Source of the DNA: Tenggerimyces sp963762635
GTDB lineage: Bacteria > Actinomycetota > Actinomycetes > Propionibacteriales > Actinopolymorphaceae
NCBI GenBank assembly: GCA_963762635.1
Contig: CAVXLQ010000022.1
Span: 120,672 to 184,671, forward strand
Direction of reading: 5' to 3'
DNA: 64,000 bases
This document shows positions 41,048 through 49,280 of this stretch, piece by piece. The notes under the pieces were generated by a model. The model made no database searches and was not told where the DNA came from. It worked only from the letters and a program-made list of their open reading frames with translations. How positions within the stretch are numbered: position 1 is the first letter of the stretch; each line of letters opens with the position of its first letter. Position numbers and translations under genes: made by a program.

Positions 41048-41788
41048 GTGCGCGATGCTCAGGTGACCGGTTCGGTGCTGTTCGCACGCTATGCCTACGC
41101 ACCCAACGAGCTCGGATACTGCGGTCCTTCGAACGACGGCGCGGTGTTCGAGTACGGCGTCACCGGCGACGGCTCGCACGGCGAGTTGGCGAAGGAGTTC
41201 ACCGGCGCGTGGCCATACCTGCAGCTCATCGCGGCGGCGACCGGTCTCGATCCGTTCAGCCGCGAGGTCGTGGAGGCGTACTGGATCGGAGCGCCGTTGC
41301 TCGAGGGCATCAGCGTGCGCGCCTTGGACGGTTCGCTCGACGAACGGCTGCGTCAGCTCGTCGTCGGACAGCTCGGCATCGCGTCCCGCGGCGCGGAGCT
41401 CGGCGGCATTCCACACCATTCGTTCCATGTGTTCTGCGTGTACCCGTGGGCCGGTCTGTTGCCGCCGGTGGCCGGGCCGAGTCCGGCGTTGAACGTGCTC
41501 GACCGCTGCCGGATCCGCTGGGGCCGCGTGCTCGAAGCCGCGGACGGTCAGGTGACCGTGTCGTCGGAGCTGTTGACGTGGGACGGCCGGCGGTTGTCGC
41601 TGGGCGCGCCGGTGACGGAGGTCGCCAAGTACGCGGTCGCTGGGCGCGGCTTCCGCACGGACCTGGTGCCCGGCGAGTGGGTCGCGCTGCACTGGGACTG
41701 GGTGTGCGAACGCCTCTCGACCGACCAGCTGCGCGCGCTGCGGGAGTACAGCGCGCGCAACCTGGCGATCGTGAACGCGTCCCTCTAG
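41048..41788 (+). CDS. DUF6390-like protein, hydrogenase-cluster associated
   Basis: 246 aa from a GTG at 41048. TACGAT at 41036-41041 would place +1 on the GTG (leaderless). The N-terminus GSVLFARYAYAPNELGYCGPSND and the HHSFHVFCVYPWAGLLP segment match an actinobacterial family (as I recall, DUF6390) found in [NiFe]-hydrogenase gene clusters. No catalytic motif is obvious; conserved histidines and a cysteine (HHSFHVFC) could bind metal. Divergent from hypFCDE, consistent with a hydrogenase role. The stop overlaps the convergent nucleotidyltransferase stop by 4 bp. Confidence 0.75.
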   Translation: MRDAQVTGSVLFARYAYAPNELGYCGPSNDGAVFEYGVTGDGSHGELAKEFTGAWPYLQLIAAATGLDPFSREVVEAYWIGAPLLEGISVRALDGSLDERLRQLVVGQLGIASRGAELGGIPHHSFHVFCVYPWAGLLPPVAGPSPALNVLDRCRIRWGRVLEAADGQVTVSSELLTWDGRRLSLGAPVTEVAKYAVAGRGFRTDLVPGEWVALHWDWVCERLSTDQLRALREYSARNLAIVNASL

Positions 41789-42391
41789 ATCTCGTTCACC
41801 CAGGCATGGCCCGGATGCACCTGCTCCAACGTCGTGCGGAGCCAGGACCGCCGGTCGGGCTCGAGCAGCGGCAGCGTGACGGCGAGGTCCTCGCGGTCCT
41901 TCGGGCGATCGAGATGCGCCTTCAGCAGCAGCGTGACCTCGGGGCGTTGGTACGTGATCCCGTCCCGCTCCATCAGCACCGACTCCAGCGGCAGGCGGAC
42001 GGAGTGGTCCCGGATGCACATCCAGGTCGAGCCCTCGTGCGGCGTCAACAGTAGATCGAACAGCCAGGGACTCGCCCCGTCACGACGCACCCAGAGCTGC
42101 CGGCACTCATCGGGCAGCTCGGACGCCGACCGCAGCGGCCGGAGGGTCCCGCCCAGGTTCGTCCACACGCACAGCGAAGACCCCACGTGGGAGAGCAGGC
42201 CACCCAGGTCAGACCGCAGGACCGAGACGTCGGTGTCCTCGTGCTCGCGCGCCACCCCCGTGAACGCCTCGATCGTCCAGCCTCCGACGATCCACCACCG
42301 CACGGGCAGCCCAGCCAACAGCGACGCCACACCCGAAGGCGGAGGCGGTGTCCACGGGCCGTACCAGCGAGTAGAACTCCGCGTCGTCCAA
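41785..42391 (-). pseudogene. Nucleotidyltransferase (aminoglycoside 2''-adenylyltransferase-like), frameshifted near the 5' end
   Basis: The main frame (41785-42330, from a GTG) carries WWIVGGWTIEAFTGVAREHEDTDVSVLR with the GGW and D-x-D metal ligands of the ANT(2'')-like family, then FDLLLTP and a C-terminal helical part. Upstream of the GTG the same frame continues with YGPWTPPPPSGV, which belongs to the family's N-terminus but has no start codon. The expected beginning LDDAEFYSL is in another frame from a TTG at 42391; the two join if one G is removed near 42367. So the gene is either frameshifted or carries a sequence error. Downstream half looks intact. Role unknown; not evidence of resistance by itself. 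Confidence 0.7.
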
Positions 42392-42400
42392 GAGAAGAGC

Positions 42401-43249
42401 TCAGCTCTCGGGCCGCTGCCGCTTCAGGTACCGCTCGAACTCCCGCGCGATCGCCTCGCCCGTCGCCTCCGGCAGGTCGGCCGCGTCGCGCGCCTCCTCC
42501 AGCGAACGGACGTACTCCGCCACCTCGGAGTCGTCCCGCGCCAGGTCGTCCACGCCGCGCTCCCAGGCGCGTGCCTCCTCGGGCAGCTCACCGAGCGGCA
42601 CCGACAGGTCGAGCAGGTCCTCCAACTGCCGCAGCAGCGCCAGCGTCGCCTTCGGGTTCGGCGGCTGACCGACGTAGTGCGGTACGGCGGCCCACAGCGA
42701 CACGGCCGGCAGCCCGCGCTGCTGGCAGGCGTCCTGCAGCACGCCGAGCACACCGGTCGGGCCCTCGTACTTGGAAGCCTCGAGCCCGAGCGCCTTCGCC
42801 AGCTCCGGGTCCGTCGCCGACGACGTCACCGGGATCGGCCGGCTGTGCGGCGAGTCCGCGAGCAACGCTCCGAGCAGAACGGCCATCCGCACCTTGTACC
42901 GCGACGACTCGGAGAGGATCTCCGCACAGAACTGCCGCCAGCGCATGTTCGGCTCGATGCCACGGACCAGCACCACGTCTCGGGGCGCGGCCGGACGCCG
43001 TGCGATCAGGACCCGGCTCGTCGGCCAGGTGATCGAGCGGACGCCGTCCTCCTCCATCGACACGGTGGGGCGGTTGACCTGGAAGTCGTAGTAGTCGTCG
43101 GGGTCGATCTCGGCGACCGGTTTGGCCTCCCAGGCGTCCACCAGGTGGTCGAGGGCCGCACTAGCGGCGTCCGCGGCGTCGTTCCAGCCCTCAAAGGCTG
43201 CGATGAGCACCGGGTCCTCGAGCTCTGGCGAACCCTCGAGTTCGGCCAC
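42401..43249 (-). CDS. PAC2 family protein (proteasome assembly chaperone-like)
   Basis: 282 aa from the GTG at 43249 (VAELEGSPELEDPVLIAAFEGWNDAADAAS), preceded by AAGGGG at a suitable distance; in-frame GTGs further upstream are less conserved. The PAC2 fold is recognised from the FEGWNDAADAAS motif, VLVRGIEPNMRWRQF and VTSSATDPEL. A charged helical C-terminus ends in REFERYLKRQRPES. Actinobacterial PAC2 proteins are common single genes; some were linked to proteasome-related functions, but the role is not established. Confidence 0.9.
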   Translation of the reverse strand: MAELEGSPELEDPVLIAAFEGWNDAADAASAALDHLVDAWEAKPVAEIDPDDYYDFQVNRPTVSMEEDGVRSITWPTSRVLIARRPAAPRDVVLVRGIEPNMRWRQFCAEILSESSRYKVRMAVLLGALLADSPHSRPIPVTSSATDPELAKALGLEASKYEGPTGVLGVLQDACQQRGLPAVSLWAAVPHYVGQPPNPKATLALLRQLEDLLDLSVPLGELPEEARAWERGVDDLARDDSEVAEYVRSLEEARDAADLPEATGEAIAREFERYLKRQRPES

Positions 43250-43451
43250 GTGATCGTCCCCTTCCACTGCCTCGGCCCCGCGGAGAGCGGGGACCGCTCC
43301 GCTCAGCCTACGTGCCCCTCCCCACATCAGCGCACGAACCGGGCCGACCAGCCCCTGGGACAGTCATCTCGCGTACCAAGACTGGCGTCCAATAGTCGGA
43401 CACGCTCGGTACGCTGAACGCTTGTCGCACGTCCGCGAGGGGAGAACCATC

Positions 43452-46400
43452 GTGCCTGCCACTGCTGCCGAACTCCGTCGGGCGCTCTCTGAGCGCGTCG
43501 TCGTGGCGGACGGCGCGATGGGCACCATGTTGCAGGCGTACGACCTCGGCCTCGACGACTTCGAGGGCCACGAGGGCTGCAACGAGATCCTGAACGTCAC
43601 CCGCCCCGACGTCGTGAAGGCCATCCACCGCGCCTACTTCGACGTCGGCGTCGACCTGGTCGAAACCAACACGTTCGGTGCCAACCTCGCGAACCTGGGC
43701 GAGTACGGCATCACCGACCGCATCTACGAGCTCTCGGTCTCCGGCGCCCGCCTCGCCCGGGAGGTCGCCGACGAGTACGGCAAATGGGCGCTCGGCTCGA
43801 TCGGGCCCGGGACGAAGCTGCCGACGCTCGGCCACGTCCCGTTCGCCACGCTGCGCGACGCGTACCAGGAAGAGGTCCGCGGCCTCATCGACGGGGGAGT
43901 CCACGCGGTCATCGTCGAGACCGCGCAGGACCTGCTCCAGGCCAAGGCCGCCGTGGTCGGCGCCAAGCGCGCGATCAAGGAGGCCGACGAGGAGATCACG
44001 CTGATCGTCTCGGTCACCGTCGAGACCACCGGCACCCTGCTGCTCGGCAGCGAGATCGGCGCCGCGCTCACGGCGCTGGAGCCGATCGGCATCGACCTGA
44101 TCGGCCTCAACTGCGCGACCGGGCCGGCCGAGATGAGCGAGCACCTGCGCTACCTCGCCAAGCACGCGCGCGTCCCGCTGTCCTGCATGCCCAATGCCGG
44201 CCTGCCCGAGCTCACCAGCGACGGCGCCAGCTACCCGCTCACCCCGCGGGAGCTGGCCGACGCGCACGACCACTTCACCCGCGACTACGGCCTCAGCCTC
44301 GTCGGCGGTTGTTGCGGAACGACGCCCGAGCACCTGCGGCTCGTCGTCGAACGTGTGGGCGGCCGCGAGATCACCCGCCGCCGGCCGCGGCACGAGCCGG
44401 GGACGTCGAGCCTCTACCAGCACGTGCCGTTCCGGCAGGACATCTCGTACCTGGCGATCGGCGAACGCACGAACGCCAACGGCAGCAAGGCCTTCCGCGA
44501 GGCGATGATCGCCGGCCGCTGGGACGACTGCGTCGACATCGCCCGCGCGCAGATCCGCGACGGCTCGCACGTCCTCGACCTGTGTGTCGACTACGTCGGC
44601 CGCGACGGCGTCGCCGACATGCGCGAGGCGGCCGCCCGGCTCGCGACCGCGAGCACGTTGCCGATCATGCTCGACTCGACCGAGCCGCCGGTGATCGAAG
44701 CCGGGCTGGAGATGTTCGGCGGCCGGTGCACGATCAACTCGGTCAACTTCGAGGACGGTGAGGGACCGGAGAGCCGCTTCGGGCAGGTGATGCCGATCGT
44801 GCGCGAGCACGGCGCCGCGGTCGTCGCGTTGACGATCGACGAGGAGGGCCAGGCGCGTACGGCCGACACCAAGGTCGCGATCGCCCACCGGCTCATCGAG
44901 ACACTGACCGGGCAGTGGGGGATGGACGAGAGCGACATCCTCGTCGACACCCTCACGTTCACGCTCGCCACCGGGCAGGAGGAGAGCCGGCGCGACGGCA
45001 TCGAGACGATCGAGGCGATCCGCAAGCTCAAGCAGGAGCACCCGAACGTCCAGACCGTGCTCGGCCTGTCGAACATCTCGTTCGGCCTCAACCCCGCGGC
45101 TCGGCAGGTGCTGAACTCGGTGTTCCTCGCCGAGTGTGTGAAGGCCGGCCTCGACTCGGCGATCGTGCACGCCAGCAAGATCCTGCCGATCTCGCGCATC
45201 CCCGACGAGCAGCGACAGGTCGCGCTCGACCTCGTCTACGACCGCCGGCGCGAGGGGTACGACCCGCTGCAGGAGCTGCTCGAGATCTTCGCCGACGTGA
45301 AGACGTCCGACACGAAGGCCTCGCGTCAACAGGAGCTTGCCGCGCTCCCGTTGGGCGAACGTCTGCGCCGCCGCATCATCGACGGCGAGGGGAACGGGCT
45401 CGAGGCCGACCTGTCCGAGGCGTTGGGGAACGGACGCCCCGCGCTCGACATCGTCAACGACGACCTGCTCGACGGCATGAAGACCGTCGGCGAGCTGTTC
45501 GGTCGCGGCGAGATGCAGCTGCCGTTCGTTCTGCAGAGCGCCGAGGTGATGAAGACCGCGGTCGCGTTCCTCGAACCCCACATGGAGAAAACCGACGACG
45601 ACGGCAAGGGCACGATCGTGCTCGCGACCGTCAAGGGCGACGTGCACGACATCGGCAAGAACCTCGTCGACATCATCCTCAGCAACAACGGCTACAACGT
45701 CGTCAATCTCGGCATCAAGCAGCCGATCAACCACATCCTCGAGGCGGCCGAGCAGCACCGTGCGGACGCGATCGGGATGTCCGGTCTGCTGGTGAAGAGC
45801 ACCGTGGTGATGAAGGAGAACCTCGAGGAGATCAACGTCCGCGGCACGGCGGGGCGCTTCCCGGTGCTGCTCGGCGGCGCGGCGCTGACGCGGGCGTACG
45901 TCGAGGAGGATCTCGCGCGGGTGTACGACGGCGAGGTGCGGTACGCGCGGGACGCGTTCGAGGGCTTGCGGCTGATGGACGCGGTGATGAACGTGAAGCG
46001 CGGTGTGCCGGGCGCGGCCCTGCCGGAGCTGCGGCAGCGGCGCGTACGGACGTCGCAGCTGCGCGAGACGCCGGCCGAAGCCATGCCGTCGCGGTCCGAC
46101 GTGGCTGTCGACAATCCCGTGCCCACGCCGCCGTTCTGGGGCGACCGGGTGGTGAAGGGCATCCCGCTCGCCGACTACGCGTCGATGCTGGACGAGCGTG
46201 CGACGTTCATGGGCCAGTGGGGCCTGCGCGCCGCGCGCGGCGCGGACGGACCCTCGTACGAGGAGCTCGTCGAGACCGAGGGCCGGCCGCGGCTGCGGGC
46301 GCTGCTCGACCGGATGCAGACCGAGAACCTGCTGCAGTCCGGCGTCGTCTACGGCTACTTCCCGTGCGTGAGCAAGGGCGACGACCTCATCGTGCTGTCC

Positions 46401-46910
46401 GAGTCGGGTGCGGAGCGCTGTCGGTTCACGTTCCCGCGGCAACGTCGCGACCGGCACCTGTGCCTGGCGGACTTCTTCCGGCCGGAGGAGTCGGGCGAGG
46501 TGGACGTCGTCGGCTTCACGATCGTGACGGCCGGGTCGCGGATCTCGGAGGAGACCGCGAAGCTGTTCGCCTCGAACTCCTACCGCGAGTACCTGGAACT
46601 GCACGGCCTCTCGGTCCAGCTGGCCGAGGCGTTGGCGGAGTACTGGCACGCACGGATCCGCGCCGAGCTCGGTTTCGCCGGCGAGGACTCGGCGGAGCTG
46701 GACGACATCCTCAAGCTGGGCTACCGAGGAGCCCGCTTCTCCCTGGGCTACGGCGCCTGCCCCAACCTCGAGGACCGGGCCAAGATCGTCGACCTGCTGA
46801 AGCCGGAACGCCTGGGCGTCACGCTCTCGGACGAGTTCCAACTGCACCCCGAACAGTCCACCGACGCGATCGTCATTCACCACCCCGAGGCCAAGTACTT
46901 CAATACCTGA
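43452..46910 (+). CDS. metH: Cobalamin-dependent methionine synthase
   Basis: 1152 aa from the GTG at 43452, which has AGGGGAG 7 nt upstream; an in-frame TTG at 43422 has no RBS. Transfers a methyl group from 5-methyl-THF via cobalamin to homocysteine. Four modules in order: homocysteine-binding barrel with zinc cysteines (LNCATG and GGCCGTTP), pterin-binding domain (ERTNANGSKAF), B12-binding domain with the His-on motif DVHDIGKNLVDIILSNNGY, and the reactivation domain ending in ACPNLEDRAKIVDLL. Full length. No cobalamin riboswitch was recognised in the 202 bp upstream. Confidence 0.97.
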   Translation: MPATAAELRRALSERVVVADGAMGTMLQAYDLGLDDFEGHEGCNEILNVTRPDVVKAIHRAYFDVGVDLVETNTFGANLANLGEYGITDRIYELSVSGARLAREVADEYGKWALGSIGPGTKLPTLGHVPFATLRDAYQEEVRGLIDGGVHAVIVETAQDLLQAKAAVVGAKRAIKEADEEITLIVSVTVETTGTLLLGSEIGAALTALEPIGIDLIGLNCATGPAEMSEHLRYLAKHARVPLSCMPNAGLPELTSDGASYPLTPRELADAHDHFTRDYGLSLVGGCCGTTPEHLRLVVERVGGREITRRRPRHEPGTSSLYQHVPFRQDISYLAIGERTNANGSKAFREAMIAGRWDDCVDIARAQIRDGSHVLDLCVDYVGRDGVADMREAAARLATASTLPIMLDSTEPPVIEAGLEMFGGRCTINSVNFEDGEGPESRFGQVMPIVREHGAAVVALTIDEEGQARTADTKVAIAHRLIETLTGQWGMDESDILVDTLTFTLATGQEESRRDGIETIEAIRKLKQEHPNVQTVLGLSNISFGLNPAARQVLNSVFLAECVKAGLDSAIVHASKILPISRIPDEQRQVALDLVYDRRREGYDPLQELLEIFADVKTSDTKASRQQELAALPLGERLRRRIIDGEGNGLEADLSEALGNGRPALDIVNDDLLDGMKTVGELFGRGEMQLPFVLQSAEVMKTAVAFLEPHMEKTDDDGKGTIVLATVKGDVHDIGKNLVDIILSNNGYNVVNLGIKQPINHILEAAEQHRADAIGMSGLLVKSTVVMKENLEEINVRGTAGRFPVLLGGAALTRAYVEEDLARVYDGEVRYARDAFEGLRLMDAVMNVKRGVPGAALPELRQRRVRTSQLRETPAEAMPSRSDVAVDNPVPTPPFWGDRVVKGIPLADYASMLDERATFMGQWGLRAARGADGPSYEELVETEGRPRLRALLDRMQTENLLQSGVVYGYFPCVSKGDDLIVLSESGAERCRFTFPRQRRDRHLCLADFFRPEESGEVDVVGFTIVTAGSRISEETAKLFASNSYREYLELHGLSVQLAEALAEYWHARIRAELGFAGEDSAELDDILKLGYRGARFSLGYGACPNLEDRAKIVDLLKPERLGVTLSDEFQLHPEQSTDAIVIHHPEAKYFNT

Positions 46911-46932
46911 CCCACTGACAGGATGTCGGTCG

Positions 46933-48156
46933 ATGACCCACTTTCGACCGATCCTCGCGGTCTGCCTCGGCCTCCTCGCTGTCGCCGCGTCTGCCTGTAG
47001 CAAGGACATCGCCGCGCCTGAGGAGCTGCGGGGGTGGACGAGGACCGAGCTGTACAGCCACAGCGACGTCGTCGACTTCGACCGGGTCGCCGCCGGGAGT
47101 GATGGGCAACGTGCGGCGTGGTTGACGAGATCGCGCGGGAAGACCGACGAGCTCACCGTGACGCAGTGGGGGCCCTCGAACGAGCCGCACTGGAGCGAGC
47201 TGGAGCTGCCGAAGGGCGTCACCGGCAACCGGGTCGTTCCCGCGGCGATCGCGGTGGATCGCCAAGGCTGGACCGCGGTCGCCGAGCAGCGGACCAACGC
47301 CGGCGGGGTCGAGGAGCTCGTCGCCTGGTCCGGCCCGTCCAGGAGTCCGGCCGCGCCCGTCAAGCTGACCCTGCCCGAGGGGCAGGTCGTGTCCCGCACG
47401 CTCGCCGCCGGCCGGTCCGCGCAGGTGGCAGCCGTTCTCGCCCTCACCGGCCGACCGTCAGCGGGCGAGCAGGGCCTGCCGGAAGCGAGCAGCCTCGTGC
47501 TGTGGACTGCTCCGATCGGTGCCGGCGGACCGATCGAAGCCGGCGCCTGGAAGCGAACCGAGCCCGACCTCGGCACGCGGCTGCCGATCAAGACCGCGGC
47601 CATCGTCGGCGCCGGGAACGACGGACTGGTCCTCGCCGCCACGACCCGAGACAAGGTCGCACACCTCTGGACGTCGGCGGACGGCCAGGCCTGGAAGCCG
47701 CTGGACGGCGACGTACCGAAGGACGTGGCGGAGGTCGAGCTGCTGGCCCCGCTCGGCGACGGCTCGGCGCTCGTCTCCTGGGCGACCGAGGGGTTCAACC
47801 GTTCCGCACAGGTGTGGCGGCTCGACGACGGCAAGCTGACGGACGCCGGAACCGTCGCAGGTACGGCAGAGGGCCAGACGATCGACCTCCGGACCGCGAC
47901 GCTCGTCGGCGATCGACTCGTCGTCGGCGGAGCAGCCGTTCAGCAGAGCACCTGGACGCCGCTCGTCCAGACGCGAAACGACGAGGGCGAGTGGGTCGCG
48001 AGCGACCTACCCGACCTCGTCGGTCACCTCGACTGGTCCGTCGAAGCCCTCGCCGCACAAGGCGACGACAGCATGGGCGCGGTGATGTCCAGCGTCCCGT
48101 TCCACATCGACGTCTCGACCTGGACCTGGCGCCGGCCGACCGACCAACGCCCCTAG
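46933..48156 (+). CDS. Putative lipoprotein of unknown function
   Basis: 407 aa. The signal peptide LAVCLGLLAVAASAC ends in a possible lipobox (ASAC, not the ideal L-x-x-C), suggesting a lipid-anchored or secreted protein. The mature part is rich in beta strands with repeated W-containing blocks (e.g. AAWLTRSRGKTDELTVTQWG, LVAWSGPSRSP, LVLWTAPIG, HLWTSADGQAWKPLDGD), which look like propeller blades of the BNR type, but I cannot name a family. It starts 22 nt after metH and overlaps the convergent gene by 4 bp. Confidence 0.75.
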   Translation: MTHFRPILAVCLGLLAVAASACSKDIAAPEELRGWTRTELYSHSDVVDFDRVAAGSDGQRAAWLTRSRGKTDELTVTQWGPSNEPHWSELELPKGVTGNRVVPAAIAVDRQGWTAVAEQRTNAGGVEELVAWSGPSRSPAAPVKLTLPEGQVVSRTLAAGRSAQVAAVLALTGRPSAGEQGLPEASSLVLWTAPIGAGGPIEAGAWKRTEPDLGTRLPIKTAAIVGAGNDGLVLAATTRDKVAHLWTSADGQAWKPLDGDVPKDVAEVELLAPLGDGSALVSWATEGFNRSAQVWRLDDGKLTDAGTVAGTAEGQTIDLRTATLVGDRLVVGGAAVQQSTWTPLVQTRNDEGEWVASDLPDLVGHLDWSVEALAAQGDDSMGAVMSSVPFHIDVSTWTWRRPTDQRP

Positions 48157-49142
48157 GGCTGGTGGTCTGCGGGTACGCCCTCGTCGGCCGGCGGAGGCGG
48201 GGGAGGCGTGCCGTCGCCGAACGGGCGACCGCCCAGGCGTTCGCGGTCGTGCGGCGTGACCCACCCCGAGAGATCAGGCCCGGCCGGCACGATCCCCGTC
48301 GGGTTGATGCCCGTGTGCACCACGTAGTAGTGCCGCTTGATGTGGTCGAAGTCGACGGTGTCGCCGAAGCCAGGCGTCTGGTAGAGGTCCCGCGCGTACG
48401 CCCACAGCACCGGCAGCTCGGTCAGCTTCTGCCGGTTGCACTTGAAATGTCCGTGGTAGACCGCGTCGAAGCGCACCAGCGTCGTGAACAGCCGGACGTC
48501 CGCCTCGGTGATCGTGTCGCCCACCAGATACCGCTGCGACCTCAGCCGGTCCGACAACCAGTCGAGCCGCGAGAACAGCGGGTCGTACGCCGCCTCGTAC
48601 GCCTCCTGTGAGCTCGCGAAGCCGGCCCGATAGACGCCGTTGTTCACGTCTCGATAGACGACCGCGTTGACCTCGTCGATCTCGTCGCGCAGCTCCTTCG
48701 GATACAACAAGGGCGCCCCGGGCCGGTGGTACGCGGTCCACTCCGTCGATAGATCCAGCGTGATCTGGGAGTAGTCGTTCGTCACGACTTGTCCGCTCGG
48801 TACGTCGACCATGGCCGGCACCGTGATGCCGCGTTCGTAGTCGGGGTAGCGCGCGAAGAAGGCCTCCTGCAGCCGCTCGATGCCGAGCACGGGGTCGCGG
48901 CCGCCGGGATCGAGGTCGAACCTCCAGCTCCGCTCGTCGTGCGTCGGCCCCGCGATCCCCATCGACAGCACGGACTCCAGCCCGAGCAGCCGTCGGACGA
49001 TCACCGCGCGGCTCGCCCACGGGCAGGCACGACTGACGACGAGCCGGTAGCGACCAGGCTCGACGGGCCAGTCGTCCCCGTCGGCCGTGATGCGGTCGGT
49101 GAGGTAGTTCGAATCGCGCTGGAACTCGCCAGTGGACGCCAT
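48153..49142 (-). CDS. Glutathionyl-hydroquinone reductase-like protein (GST fold)
   Basis: 329 aa from the ATG at 49142 (MASTGEFQRDSNYL); ATGs at 49151 and a GTG at 49175 are also in frame. It belongs to the ECM4/YqjG family: N-terminal thioredoxin fold with the catalytic cysteine in SRACPWASRAVIVRRLLGL and the C-terminal helical domain with YDPLFSRLDWLSDRL, YLVGDTITEADVRLFTTLVRFDAVY. These enzymes remove glutathione from hydroquinone conjugates. Because this organism makes mycothiol, the native partner is probably mycothiol (inference). The tail is proline-rich. It is divergent from the NRPS gene. Confidence 0.88.
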   Translation of the reverse strand: MASTGEFQRDSNYLTDRITADGDDWPVEPGRYRLVVSRACPWASRAVIVRRLLGLESVLSMGIAGPTHDERSWRFDLDPGGRDPVLGIERLQEAFFARYPDYERGITVPAMVDVPSGQVVTNDYSQITLDLSTEWTAYHRPGAPLLYPKELRDEIDEVNAVVYRDVNNGVYRAGFASSQEAYEAAYDPLFSRLDWLSDRLRSQRYLVGDTITEADVRLFTTLVRFDAVYHGHFKCNRQKLTELPVLWAYARDLYQTPGFGDTVDFDHIKRHYYVVHTGINPTGIVPAGPDLSGWVTPHDRERLGGRPFGDGTPPPPPPADEGVPADHQP

Positions 49143-49280
49143 GTTTTTCATCGTCCCCGATCGCGCGACGATCACACACTGTGAGTCCGGTCACCACGAT
49201 GGGACACGGAAGGTTACGGCGAGGTAAACTCCGGGGTCGGCAGCGTGCCGAAACCCCCATCTTCTTCAGGGAGCGTCCGC

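Noticed and set aside
43250..43451. Possible cobalamin riboswitch upstream of metH
   Set aside because: The 202-bp gap lacks a convincing B12-box and is short for a full cobalamin riboswitch.
43308..47834. Open frame of about 1500 codons on the minus strand
   Set aside because: It is the antisense shadow of metH; composition is arginine/valine/leucine-rich low-complexity with no domain, and metH is unmistakable on the plus strand.
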